A stretch of 64,000 nt of DNA from NCBI RefSeq assembly GCF_004354045.1, contig NZ_SMRT01000009.1:222665-286664 (forward strand), written 5' to 3'. Positions within the stretch are counted from its first letter, which is position 1. Every line of letters begins with the position of its first letter. Below, piece after piece: positions 45,016-52,883 of the stretch. The position numbers were made by a program, and so were the translations under genes. The notes under the pieces were generated by a model that was not told the DNA's origin, ran no database searches, and was given only the letters and a program-made list of their open reading frames with translations. The stretch is from Paenibacillus piri (lineage in GTDB: Bacteria; Bacillota; Bacilli; Paenibacillales; NBRC-103111).

Positions 45016-45844
45016 ACGACGCATATTGCTGGAAAACAGTCTATCGTACGCGATTTTGGCGCTGGTGGGCATTGCCGTCCTGATCCCGGTGCTATGGATG
45101 CTGTCGACGTCGTTGAAGAACGACACCGAAATTTTTACCATTCCGCCGAGATGGATTCCGATGGAAGCGACGATAGCTCCGTATCAGCGTATTTGGACCG
45201 ACTATCCGTTTGCCCGCTATTTTTTAAACAGCTTTATTGTCGTATCGTTGTCGACAGTCATTTCGCTGGTGTTTTCCTGCCTGGCGGGATATGGCGCTTC
45301 GCGGTTTCATTTTAAGGGCAAAGGCCTGTTTCTGACGTTTCTGCTCGTCACGCAAATGTTTCCTTCGATTATGCTGCTGATCCCTTTTTATAAAATTATT
45401 CAAACGCTCGGGCTGATCAACACGCATACGGCGCTCATTATGACTTATATTTCGTTTACGATTCCGTTTTGCTCGTGGATGATGCTCGGCTATTTTCAAA
45501 GCATACCGAAGGAGCTGGATGAGGCGGCCGCCATCGACGGCTGCAGCCGGTTCCGGACATTTGTGCAAATCGTGTTTCCGCTCAGCCTGCCCGGTGTAGC
45601 CGCAACCTCGATCTATTCGTTTATAACGGGTTGGAACGAGTACATGTTCGCGCTTGTGCTGACGCAGTCGGAAACGATGAAAACGGTGCCGGTCGGGATC
45701 GGACAGCTGATCGGCCAATATAAAATTATGTGGAACGATATGATGGCCGCCTCGCTCGTGGCGATCATTCCGCTTACGATCATCTTTTTGTTTTTTCAAC
45801 GGTTTCTGATCAGCAGCTTGACGGCAGGCGCGGTCAAATCATAA
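45005..45844 (+). CDS. Carbohydrate ABC transporter permease (MalG/UgpE type)
   Basis: A 279-residue permease with about six membrane segments and the EAA loop DEAAAIDGCSRFRTFVQIVF near residues 174-193. It ends in the usual LTAGAVKS. With the MalF-type partner it forms the pore of the sugar-acid or oligosaccharide importer. Its AGGAGG ribosome binding site lies inside the upstream gene. Confidence 0.88.
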   Translation: MINKRRILLENSLSYAILALVGIAVLIPVLWMLSTSLKNDTEIFTIPPRWIPMEATIAPYQRIWTDYPFARYFLNSFIVVSLSTVISLVFSCLAGYGASRFHFKGKGLFLTFLLVTQMFPSIMLLIPFYKIIQTLGLINTHTALIMTYISFTIPFCSWMMLGYFQSIPKELDEAAAIDGCSRFRTFVQIVFPLSLPGVAATSIYSFITGWNEYMFALVLTQSETMKTVPVGIGQLIGQYKIMWNDMMAASLVAIIPLTIIFLFFQRFLISSLTAGAVKS

Positions 45845-45873
45845 CGATTTCGAGGAAAAGGACAGGTGGCACG

Positions 45874-47010
45874 ATGAAAATTACGAAGCTGGAAATTATA
45901 CATGTGAAGCCGAAATACTCGTTTCTGAAAATACACACTGACGAAGGAATTACCGGAATCGGCGAAGCTTGCCTGGAGGGCAGGGCGCGGGTTGTTGAAA
46001 TGGCGGTGCATGATTTTGAATATTTGCTGCTTGGCCAAGACCCGAGAAGGATCGAGCATTTGTGGAATTTGATGTACCGGGGCACGTTTTACCGGGCCGG
46101 AGCCATTATGTGCAGCGCGATCAGCGCCATCGATCAGGCGTTGTGGGATATATGGGGGAAAAGCCTGGGCTTGCCCGTATATAAGCTGCTGGGTGGAGCC
46201 GTAAGGGATCGGATCCGTGTCTACAAGCACGTGAACACCGATGAAAAAGCGGCCACCGACGACATGGACCGGTTTATCGCGCTGGCGAAACAGGCGGTTC
46301 AGGAAGGCTACACGATGATCAAAACGGCGCTTCCGGGACCGGCGCATATTCTCGAAACGAAAGGCTTCATCGACCGTCAGACACAGCGGATTGCGGCATT
46401 GCGCGAGGCGATCGGACCGGATATCGATTTCGGCATCGATTTTCACGGGCGGGTCAGTCCTGCGCTGGCGATGCAGCTGATCAAGGAATTCGAGCCGTTC
46501 AAACCGATGTTTATCGAGGAGCCGTGTCTGCCGGAAAATGTCGATTCAATGGTAACGATTGCGCGATCGACGACGATTCCGATTGCGACCGGCGAAAGAC
46601 TGTATACCCGATGGGGGTTCAAGGATATATTGGAAAAGCAGGCTGCAGCTATTATACAGCCGGATCTTGCACATTGCGGAGGCATTACCGAGGCGAAAAA
46701 AATCGCAGCCATGGGCGAGGTGTACTACACGGGCTTCGCGCCGCATAATCCGCTTGGGCCGGTCAATCTGGCGGCAAGCATTCAGTTGTCCGCGACCATT
46801 CCAAGCTTCGTGGCGCAGGAGCAAATTACACTCGGCGAAGGGCTGATCAAGCAGCCGTTCGTATTGAAGGACGGCTATATCGAGCTGCCGACCGCACCGG
46901 GTCTGGGCGTAGAGCTGGACGAGGAGAAGCTTGCCCCGCTGCTGTACTCCGGCGACTGGAAGCTGCCTTACTGGATTCACGAAGACGATCAATCGGTCGC
47001 GGATTGGTAA
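45874..47010 (+). CDS. D-galactonate dehydratase-like enzyme, enolase superfamily (copy 2)
   Basis: A 378-residue paralogue of the enzyme encoded at 41508, with the same active-site set: D189 and H191 (DFHGRV), E215 (IEEP), E241 (TGERL) and a late PHNPLGP histidine. Overall it is roughly half identical by eye. The main difference is residues about 110-165, the loop region that covers the substrate. AGGTGG precedes the ATG at 45874; the frame is open to 45730. Two dehydratases bracketing one importer suggest two related sugar acids, or two epimers, used by one system. Confidence 0.85.
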   Translation: MKITKLEIIHVKPKYSFLKIHTDEGITGIGEACLEGRARVVEMAVHDFEYLLLGQDPRRIEHLWNLMYRGTFYRAGAIMCSAISAIDQALWDIWGKSLGLPVYKLLGGAVRDRIRVYKHVNTDEKAATDDMDRFIALAKQAVQEGYTMIKTALPGPAHILETKGFIDRQTQRIAALREAIGPDIDFGIDFHGRVSPALAMQLIKEFEPFKPMFIEEPCLPENVDSMVTIARSTTIPIATGERLYTRWGFKDILEKQAAAIIQPDLAHCGGITEAKKIAAMGEVYYTGFAPHNPLGPVNLAASIQLSATIPSFVAQEQITLGEGLIKQPFVLKDGYIELPTAPGLGVELDEEKLAPLLYSGDWKLPYWIHEDDQSVADW

Positions 47011-47033
47011 TCCGGCGAATGGGAAGGTCAAGG

Positions 47034-47078
47034 CCACCCGGCACATCGTTATGGTGTTTGCCGGGCGGTTTTGTTTTG
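47034..47078 (+). terminator. Terminator of the LacI-controlled operon
   Basis: CCACCCGGCA pairs with TGCCGGGCGG apart from one mismatch, and is followed by TTTTGTTTTG. It lies 24 bases after the second dehydratase. Confidence 0.65.
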
Positions 47079-47135
47079 TCCGTTTCCCGCATACGCGGTC
47101 GACATGCGGCGGGGAAACGCCTATTCCGGTGTTAA

Positions 47136-47439
47136 GGACCTGAGTAGACTGTCGATTAATAGGGATAAGGGCTTGGAGAATGGTTTCAGGGCGAGTTTTT
47201 TATTGCCTTGATACCGAAAAGTCTAATCAAATCAAGGCAAAGGCAATAAAACGTGTTTGAGCTTCGAAGTCATCTCCAAAGCCTTTCTCGTCCTTCAATC
47301 GATAGTCTCCTGAGCGCCGTTATTTGCTGCTATTTTATCGTTTTAAAATTGTAACGGACATGCGTGACCTTACCGGACTCGCCAGACGCGCATTGGTCCC
47401 GTTTTCAACGGGATAAGTACTCTTAGGTCCGTTACATTT
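47136..47439 (+). repeat. GTAACGGAC repeat R2, split by a MITE near its left end
   Basis: Starts GGACCTGAG and continues CGCCGTTATTT after the MITE, has TGTAACGGACA at the same 44-base distance as R1 once the MITE and one duplication copy are removed, and ends GGTCCGTTACATTT. R1 shows what the uninterrupted left end looks like (GGACCTCATCGCCGTTATTT), which confirms the insertion point. Confidence 0.65.
47145..47309 (-). mobile_element. MITE-like element M2 with 5-bp target duplication
   Basis: A 165-bp element with ends TAGACTGTCGATTAA and TTCAATCGATAGTCTC, a slightly decayed form of the M1 inverted repeat. CTGAG is present on both sides (47140-47144 and 47310-47314). The interior shares several blocks with M1 in reverse order. 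It has no coding capacity, so it would depend on a transposase made elsewhere. Confidence 0.75.
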
Positions 47440-47827
47440 GGAAATCGTATATTCGGTCACAAATAAGGAGGCATAGTGTCCGTTAGACTAGAAAATTAGG
47501 TGGTATCGATGGACTGGAGGGCGTTTAAGGAAACGAAGCCGAATCGAAGAACGGAAGGAATGATAAACACGCACGTCCCTTAAGGACGGCGAAGCCGTTT
47601 ATCCTGGAATGTGTTTAGGCAGCGGCATTCTATGCGAAAAAATAGAAATATTTTACAATATATATCCAAATAATGGGAACGTAAGTTCTGTCGTTAAAAA
47701 TGGTGGAACGGTATGGATGAATATGGTAGATTAAAAAGAGATTGGAAGTATAAGCGGTTTATTGCCTACCGTCTCCCTGTGAGGCGGATTCCACCCATGC
47801 GGCGCCGCCGCAACAGGAGAGTGTCTT
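47440..47827 (+). other. Intergenic region after R2
   Basis: Contains another GTCCGTTAGAC fragment near 47478 and hairpin repeat copy D at 47561-47607. An AT-rich stretch (47640-47730) probably carries the promoter for the VOC gene. No gene is seen. Confidence 0.5.
47561..47607 (+). repeat. Dispersed double-hairpin repeat, copy D (3' half)
   Basis: GATAAACACGCACGTCCCTT then AAGGACGGCGAAGCCGTTTA and TCCTGG. It matches the second half of the ~85-bp repeat; the first half is missing. The perfect CGTCCCTTAAGGACG-type core is clearest in this copy. Confidence 0.65.
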
Positions 47828-48613
47828 ATGGAAACGAGAGCTAACCCGATCCCGCTGCAAAACCGGATCGCCAGCATTTTCGTGCATGTCTCGGATTTAC
47901 GCCGGGCCGCGGCATGGTACAGCGAATTGCTCGGCCTGCCGCTGCAGGAAAACCAGTTGAACGGAGGGCCTGTATATTTCTTCCCTCTCCCCGGGACTGG
48001 ACTTGTACTTGACAACAATGCGAACAACAGGAAAAATCCGGACTGGCGCGAAGATATGCAGCCGCTCGTCATGCTCGCTGCCGACGACATTGATAGCGCT
48101 TACGAATACGTCAAAAGCAAGGCGGAGCCGCTATTTGAACCGGAGCGTCATCCCGGAATGGCTTATTTTAACTTCCGTGCCCCGGATGGCCGGGCTTATA
48201 TGGCCTGCTGGTCGGAAGGCGGCGGACAGGACTCGGCCCCGCCGGAAAGTGCAAGCCCGATTCGACCGCGCATCGGAGGCGTGTTCATCAACGTGCGCGA
48301 AATGAAGGCTGCAGCCGATTGGATCAGCGATCTGCTCGGCGTGGCTCTGCCGGACGATGCCGCAGACTCGTCCATCTGCATCGTCCCCACTTCGCGCGGC
48401 GCTCATCTGCTGCTGGATGACAACCGCGCACGTCGCGGCGAGACGTTTGAAATCCCGTTCATGTTCGACTCGAACGATATCGATGCCGCCTACAGCTATG
48501 CGGCCGATCGCGGAATGACGATATTCCATGGCATCGAGCGATTGAACACCGTTGCCTATTTTACGTTGGCCGATCCGGACGGCAACCTTGTCATGGTATG
48601 CCAAGAAAGTTAA
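47828..48613 (+). CDS. VOC-family protein with two glyoxalase-like domains
   Basis: The 261-residue protein has two repeats of the vicinal-oxygen-chelate fold. Domain 1 is about 10-135 (IASIFVHVSDLRRAAAWYSE) and domain 2 about 150-261 (GGVFINVREMKAAADWISDL). Each domain ends in a pattern of F/Y-x-x-x-DPDGN type (FTLADPDGN at 242-250). VOC proteins include glyoxalases, dioxygenases and antibiotic-binding proteins; this one cannot be assigned. CAGGAGAG precedes the ATG. The small cysteine-cluster gene follows after 18 bases. Confidence 0.83.
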   Translation: METRANPIPLQNRIASIFVHVSDLRRAAAWYSELLGLPLQENQLNGGPVYFFPLPGTGLVLDNNANNRKNPDWREDMQPLVMLAADDIDSAYEYVKSKAEPLFEPERHPGMAYFNFRAPDGRAYMACWSEGGGQDSAPPESASPIRPRIGGVFINVREMKAAADWISDLLGVALPDDAADSSICIVPTSRGAHLLLDDNRARRGETFEIPFMFDSNDIDAAYSYAADRGMTIFHGIERLNTVAYFTLADPDGNLVMVCQES

Positions 48614-48631
48614 TTATAGGAGGCTGCGGCG

Positions 48632-48916
48632 ATGGATTGCAGACTGGGTTGTGGGGCTTGCTGCATCGTCATATCAATATCGTCACCCATTCCGGGCATG
48701 CCGAACGGGAAGCCTGCGGGCGTGCGCTGTGTGCAGCTTACCGACGAGAACGGCTGCAAGCTGTTCGGCAAGCCGGAACGGCCGGCCGTATGCGGCAGCT
48801 TAAAGCCGTCAAAGGAGATGTGCGGCAGCTCCGACGAGGAAGCGTTCTTGATATTGAAGGCGTTGGAGGAGGTTACCAGCCCTTCAAACGCAAAGCGGAT
48901 TTTTGAGCGGCGGTAG
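48632..48916 (+). CDS. YkgJ-family cysteine-cluster protein
   Basis: A 94-residue protein with the N-terminal cluster C3-x3-C7-x2-C10-C11 (CRLGCGACC) and further cysteines at about 33, 42, 54 and 64. This is the YkgJ pattern, predicted to bind zinc or an iron-sulfur cluster. TAGGAGGC precedes the ATG. It appears to be co-transcribed with the VOC gene. The molecular role is unknown in the family. Confidence 0.8.
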   Translation: MDCRLGCGACCIVISISSPIPGMPNGKPAGVRCVQLTDENGCKLFGKPERPAVCGSLKPSKEMCGSSDEEAFLILKALEEVTSPSNAKRIFERR

Positions 48917-48920
48917 CGTT

Positions 48921-49088
48921 CTATTTTTCATACAACCGGATGGGCTTTTGAATTTCGGCATAGTTTTCTTCGATGTCCCTTTGAATCGATTCAAGGATAT
49001 GCAAAGCTTCCTGCCGCTTTTGCCGATCCTCCATCGACCGGATTAGCTGCTGAAGATGCTCGATTCGCGTTTTCGTTACAAATCTCAT
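48921..49088 (-). CDS. 55-residue charged helical protein
   Basis: An open frame of 55 codons from ATG at 49088, with CCAGGGGGAACT before it and TAG at 48921. The product, beginning MRFVTKTRIEHLQQLIRSME, is almost entirely helical with heptad-like Leu/Ile spacing, so a short coiled coil. It fills the gap after the YkgJ gene exactly, in the convergent direction. No family is recognised. Good codon choice and a ribosome binding site make it likely to be real. Confidence 0.6.
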   Translation of the reverse strand: MRFVTKTRIEHLQQLIRSMEDRQKRQEALHILESIQRDIEENYAEIQKPIRLYEK

Positions 49089-49180
49089 AAAGTTCCCCCT
49101 GGGGATACTGTATTCATGGAAGGCGGGACTCGATAAGCTCTCCCTTCCGTTTCATACTTATACAGTTCGTGCCGGTACGG

Positions 49181-49540
49181 TTATTTCCGGGGATTTGGGA
49201 GGAGGCTGCCTGTTGAACAGGCGGAGATGAGGTGAAAGGTGGTCAGAAGCGCCAGGCCGGTTGCTCCAAGATACAGCATCCCGTCCTTCCCGACAGCTGC
49301 ACGGCCTTGCTAAATGCCAAAAGGAAGCTGGTGGTTCCAATTAAGGCTGACATCTTTTGAATTTCCAACGACCAGGTCTAGCTGCAGCGGCGACTTGAGA
49401 ATGGTATCAGAAATTTTAATGGCATTGGCCGTAATGTCCGGCTTCGATTCTGCAGCTGCGTTGGCAGCAACCAGTCCAAAAATTGTCGATACAAGTAGCT
49501 TTAATCCGCATAGCATACGCTTTTTCACCCGCGACCTCAT
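49181..49540 (-). pseudogene. Small exported or membrane protein interrupted by an in-frame TAG
   Basis: The first part (76 residues, 49540 to the TAG at 49310-49312) has a signal-like start (GLKLLVSTIFGLVAANAAAE) and then INIS-like polar sequence ending WNHQLPFGI. In the same frame the sequence goes on for another 42 codons after the TAG, including a clear membrane segment (LYLGATGLALLTTFHLISA), to TAA at 49181. A protein with both parts would be about 119 residues. A single nonsense change best explains it; a separate 32-residue peptide starting at an internal ATG is also possible. CGGAGGGAATG lies at the start; GTG at 49528 is an alternative start. Confidence 0.45.
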
Positions 49541-49667
49541 TCCCTCCGTATACCATAATAATCCAATAAGTTAAAATTATTCCTTTTTTCCAAAATTCAC
49601 AAAATGGCTTTTCACTCAATTTCATGTCGAATAGTATCGCGGTTGAGGACGAACTGTCGGGACTTAC

Positions 49668-49695
49668 TTGATAATCGGGGACGGTACTTTATAAT
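49668..49695 (+). promoter_or_regulatory. Promoter for mqnB-mqnD
   Basis: TTGATA (49668-49673) and TATAAT (49690-49695) with a 16-base spacer. Transcription would start about 120 bases before mqnB. Confidence 0.55.
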
Positions 49696-49823
49696 GGAAC
49701 TATCGGATTTATATCATTATTTACATATAATTGTTTTCGGATGACGGTTTTCGTGATGCCGCAAGGTGTGCTGAGACTGTCTCTATTGGATACCGACAAA
49801 AGCAGCAAGGGAGTAAAGAGACG

Positions 49824-50534
49824 ATGGATGAATTCATCGATATATCGAATGGGAGCTCAGGCTCCGAACGATCGTCGGGACGGGCGCGGGTACTTGTAAT
49901 GACCGCCGTGGAGGCGGAAAAGGAAGCCGTGCTGCGCGGGCTGAAGGGGGACAGCCGGTTTGACGTGATGACGGCGGGCGTAGGTCCGATCTTAGCCGCG
50001 GCCAGTACGGCCGCTGTCCTCGCGGCTGCGCAATCCGCCGGATACGGGCTGGTCGTAAGCGCCGGTATCGGCGGCGGCTTTGCCGGCAGGGCGGAGCTCG
50101 GCTCGTTGGTCGTGTCGGACGCGATGGTCGCCGCCGATCTGGGAGCGGAGACGCCCGAAGGCTTCCTGAGCCTGGACGAGCTCGGCTTCGGCTTCACCCG
50201 GATCGACGCGGATTCCGCTCTGGCGGAACGGGTGGCAGGGGCCTTCCGCGCCGCAGGTCTGCAGGCCGTCAGCGGCCCCGTGCTGACCGTCTCGACCGTG
50301 ACCGGTACGACGGAGACCGCCCGCGCATTGGAGAAGCGGGTACCCGGCGCGGCGGCCGAAGGGATGGAAGGCTTCGGCATTGCGGTCGCAGCCCGGAACT
50401 GCGGCCTGCCCGCGTTGGAAATCCGCGCGATTTCCAACGCGGTCGGGCCCCGCGACCGGGACGCGTGGCGGATCGGCGACGCTTTGAAAGCTTTGGAAGC
50501 AGCAAGCACAGTACTCGTGGAGGTGTTAGCATGA
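49824..50534 (+). CDS. mqnB: Futalosine hydrolase
   Basis: A 236-residue nucleoside-phosphorylase-fold protein. It splits futalosine to hypoxanthine and dehypoxanthine futalosine in the alternative menaquinone pathway. The fold is seen in VLVMTAVEAEKEAVLRGL (residues about 24-41), SAGIGGGF, and a late conserved block EGMEGFGIAVAA with the usual Glu. It is placed four bases into mqnD (ATGA overlap), which firmly supports the assignment. The frame is open to 49731, but GGGAGTAAAG precedes the ATG at 49824. The first 20 residues are a Ser/Gly-rich extension. Confidence 0.88.
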   Translation: MDEFIDISNGSSGSERSSGRARVLVMTAVEAEKEAVLRGLKGDSRFDVMTAGVGPILAAASTAAVLAAAQSAGYGLVVSAGIGGGFAGRAELGSLVVSDAMVAADLGAETPEGFLSLDELGFGFTRIDADSALAERVAGAFRAAGLQAVSGPVLTVSTVTGTTETARALEKRVPGAAAEGMEGFGIAVAARNCGLPALEIRAISNAVGPRDRDAWRIGDALKALEAASTVLVEVLA

Positions 50535-51370
50535 AAATCGCATTTTCTCCTTGTCCGAATGATACATTCGTATTTCATGCCTGGGCGCACGGGCTCATCC
50601 CCGGCGCGCCGGAGCTCGATATTTTATACGCCGATATCGATATCACGAACAGCTTGGCGGCAAGCACCGACGGACCGGACGTGCTGAAAATTTCGTATGC
50701 GGCATTGCCGTGGGTGCTGTCGGAATACGCGCTGCTGCCATGCGGCGGCGCGCTGGGCCGGGGCTGCGGGCCGCTTGTGCTGACGGCCGACCGTTCTGCT
50801 GCAGACGAAGGGCCGGCCGTCATCAGCGGCAAGCGGGTAGCGGTTCCGAGCGAACGCTCCACCGCGTATTTATTGTTCCGGCTGTGGGCGGCGCAAAACG
50901 TTCCGGGAGGCGTCGGCGAAATTGTCGTTATGCCGTTTCATGAAATTATGCCGGCGGTGCGGGACGGCCGCATAGACGCCGGGTTGGTGATCCACGAAGC
51001 CCGTTTCACGTATCCGAATTACGGCTTGACGATGCTGGCCGATATGGGCAGCTGGTGGGAGACGGATACCGGTCTGCCGATTCCGCTTGGGGCGATTATC
51101 GCACGCCGGACGCTGGACCGGCAGGCGATCGCCGGCTGGATCAAAGCTTCCGTCGATTATGCTTGGGCCCACCCCAAGGAGTCGCGCGAATATGTGCTGA
51201 GCCACGCGCAGGAAATGGACCCGCAGGTAGCTCAAGCGCATATCGATCTGTATGTGAACGAATTTACCGCCGATCTTGGCGAGAGCGGCTACGCCGCCAT
51301 TGCGGCACTGCTGGGCCGGGCAGCGGATGAAGGGCTTGTGCCGAAAATCGATCCGGCGCTCCTGCGGTAA
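50531..51370 (+). CDS. mqnD: 1,4-dihydroxy-6-naphthoate synthase
   Basis: A 279-residue protein with the MqnD/MqnA periplasmic-binding-like fold, starting KIAFSPCPNDTFVFHAWAHG. It converts cyclic dehypoxanthine futalosine to 1,4-dihydroxy-6-naphthoate. Conserved segments include KISYAALPWVLSEYALLPCG and VIHEARFTYPNYGL with the catalytic His. The start overlaps the mqnB stop by four bases. mqnA, mqnC and mqnE are not in the window. A terminator follows. Confidence 0.92.
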   Translation: MKIAFSPCPNDTFVFHAWAHGLIPGAPELDILYADIDITNSLAASTDGPDVLKISYAALPWVLSEYALLPCGGALGRGCGPLVLTADRSAADEGPAVISGKRVAVPSERSTAYLLFRLWAAQNVPGGVGEIVVMPFHEIMPAVRDGRIDAGLVIHEARFTYPNYGLTMLADMGSWWETDTGLPIPLGAIIARRTLDRQAIAGWIKASVDYAWAHPKESREYVLSHAQEMDPQVAQAHIDLYVNEFTADLGESGYAAIAALLGRAADEGLVPKIDPALLR

Positions 51371-51438
51371 CGCATTGCCATCGCCGCCTGCAACCATGCA
51401 GCCATACGCTTGCGCGGCATAAATGGATCGTCTGAAAA

Positions 51439-51476
51439 GTCCCTCCATTGACTGAAAATCGGAGGGGCTTTTTTTT
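51439..51476 (+). terminator. Terminator of mqnBD
   Basis: GTCCCTCC pairs with GGAGGGGC (one G-U), followed by TTTTTTTT. It starts about 70 bases after the mqnD stop. Confidence 0.75.
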
Positions 51477-51505
51477 GTTATTTAGGAAATTATGCGCAGC
51501 ATATT
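51477..51505 (+). repeat. 29-bp repeat directly after a terminator, copy 2
   Basis: GTTATTTAGGAAATTATGCG then CAGCATATT, one base different from 39411-39439. Here it continues CCGTGCATAAT, so ATTATGC..GCATAAT can pair. A GTCAAGA/TCTTGAC hairpin follows at 51539-51563. Confidence 0.6.
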
Positions 51506-51656
51506 CCGTGCATAATCGAGGGCTCTCCCAAAAGTAAGGTCAAGAGTTGCTTGCAATCTTGACGAAACCCGGTGGATACGGGTTAGCGGAATTCGCTTCA
51601 GGGCTTCACTTCACATTTGGGGGACTTTGTTCATTATAAAGTACCATTGTAAAGAA

Positions 51657-51738
51657 ACAATAAGCTCCATACTTCTTTGCTTTGCCAATCTTGATAAACG
51701 CCTCCGCCCTTGAAGGACGACGAAGCCGTCCGTTCTGG
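51657..51738 (+). repeat. Dispersed double-hairpin repeat, copy E
   Basis: ACAATAAGCTCCATACTTCT then TTGCTTTGCCAATCTTGATAAACGC (in two blocks) and GAAGGACGACGAAGCCGTCCG. It resembles copy C2 more than C3. It lies in the 690-base gap between mqnD and the FhuF-like gene, upstream of the Fur-type promoter. Confidence 0.65.
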
Positions 51739-51841
51739 TCCGCATGCGCAGGTAAGCTCGCACGATTCAGTGTTGATAACACGGTTAGCTTAAATTCCGG
51801 TAAGTTCCGGAAAAGCTTCCGACGGCCGGACAATAATCCGA

Positions 51842-51875
51842 TTGACAACGGGAGAGAGACTGATTATCATTATCA
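51842..51875 (+). promoter_or_regulatory. fur box: Promoter with overlapping Fur box before the FhuF-like gene
   Basis: TTGACA (51842-51847) and TATCAT (51865-51870) are 17 bases apart. TGATTATCATTATCA at 51861-51875 matches the 7-1-7 Fur box TGATAATNATTATCA at 13 of 14 fixed positions and covers the -10 element. Iron-loaded Fur would block transcription of the reductase gene about 190 bases downstream. Confidence 0.75.
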
Positions 51876-52063
51876 GTATAAAGATGCAGCATTGTACATA
51901 TTTTCCTCGATGTAAGTCAGTCTTAACATGGAAACCGGCAGCAAGCTTTTATTTCTCAAACAATAGTGTTTTTTCGATGGAAAGCAGCAGTGTGGTTTAA
52001 TTTTGCAAAATCATGATGCTATCAATAGAAGCAGACACATGCTTTAAAAGGAGTAGGACGTTC

Positions 52064-52849
52064 ATGCACAACGTGACTTATCCGGCTTGGGCCGCACGTT
52101 ACGGCATTTCATTCACCGAACCGGAAGCAGGTACGGTGCTGGCGCTTCGGGATTTGATGAATGATGACGCGTTTTTCCCGTTTATACACTCATTCGCCGA
52201 CGATTTAAGCGCCCCGGCGCTGCAGGTGGCCGGCTCGTTGTTTTTCAAACGATACTGCCTGATCATCGCAGGGGCACTGCACGGTTATATACATTGCCGC
52301 AAAGCGATCGACCTGTCGCCGGAGCTTGTTAAGCTGGTCTGGAACGATAACGCGCTTCGTCTGGCGGCGGCGCGGGCGGAAGAGCCGTCATGGCTGGGTG
52401 GGCTGCAGGGAGACGAGCGGAGGCGAACGGTTTATTTCGATCGTCTGATTGCGGATCAGGTGTGTCCGATGCTGCGTCGGGTTGTCGAGCTGACACGGGC
52501 GGGCGAAGATACGTTATGGGCGACGTTATCGTACTCGTTGGCTTACTGGAAAAACGAATGGCTGCATAACGATGCGCTGACCGAGGCGGATCGCGGCAGG
52601 ATTGAGGACGATTTTGCGGAGCTGCTCGGCACATTCAGTCAGGAAAGATACCCGGGTCTCGATCGTTTTCCGCTAATAACCGATTTTCGCCAGGCGGACA
52701 ATACGCTCGATCCGGAGAAGCCGATTTTGATCCGTGCGAAATGCTGTTTATTTTATTGCCTTCCGGGAAAAGATCGGCATTGCTATACATGCCCGCGAAT
52801 TACCGAGGAAATGCGGATGAAGCGTTACAGTGAAGTACATGCGAAATGA
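52064..52849 (+). CDS. FhuF-like ferric siderophore reductase
   Basis: A 261-residue protein. The N-terminal part is the helical FhuF/IucA-related fold, and the C-terminus has the Cys motif RAKCC followed by CYTCPR (CC-x11-C-x2-C). In FhuF these four cysteines bind a [2Fe-2S] cluster. The protein would reduce ferric iron in imported siderophores inside the cell so that the iron is released. AAAAGGAGTAGG supports the ATG at 52064 over 52013. The strong Fur-box promoter upstream agrees with this role. Confidence 0.85.
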   Translation: MHNVTYPAWAARYGISFTEPEAGTVLALRDLMNDDAFFPFIHSFADDLSAPALQVAGSLFFKRYCLIIAGALHGYIHCRKAIDLSPELVKLVWNDNALRLAAARAEEPSWLGGLQGDERRRTVYFDRLIADQVCPMLRRVVELTRAGEDTLWATLSYSLAYWKNEWLHNDALTEADRGRIEDDFAELLGTFSQERYPGLDRFPLITDFRQADNTLDPEKPILIRAKCCLFYCLPGKDRHCYTCPRITEEMRMKRYSEVHAK

Positions 52850-52851
52850 AT

Positions 52852-52883
52852 GAGGCGGCCGGAATAATTCCAGCCGCCTCTTT
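52852..52883 (+). terminator. Terminator of the FhuF-like gene, interrupted by a MITE
   Basis: GAGGCGGC (52852-52859) pairs with GCCGCCTC (52873-52880), followed by TTT and then directly by MITE M3. The T tract is the target site (TCTTT) duplicated by the MITE, so the original T run has been split. Confidence 0.7.

Noticed and set aside
49721..50590. 289-codon minus-strand frame opposite mqnB
   Set aside because: mqnB and mqnD overlap on the + strand as a known pair; the antisense product is low-complexity Ser/Ala/Arg/Pro.
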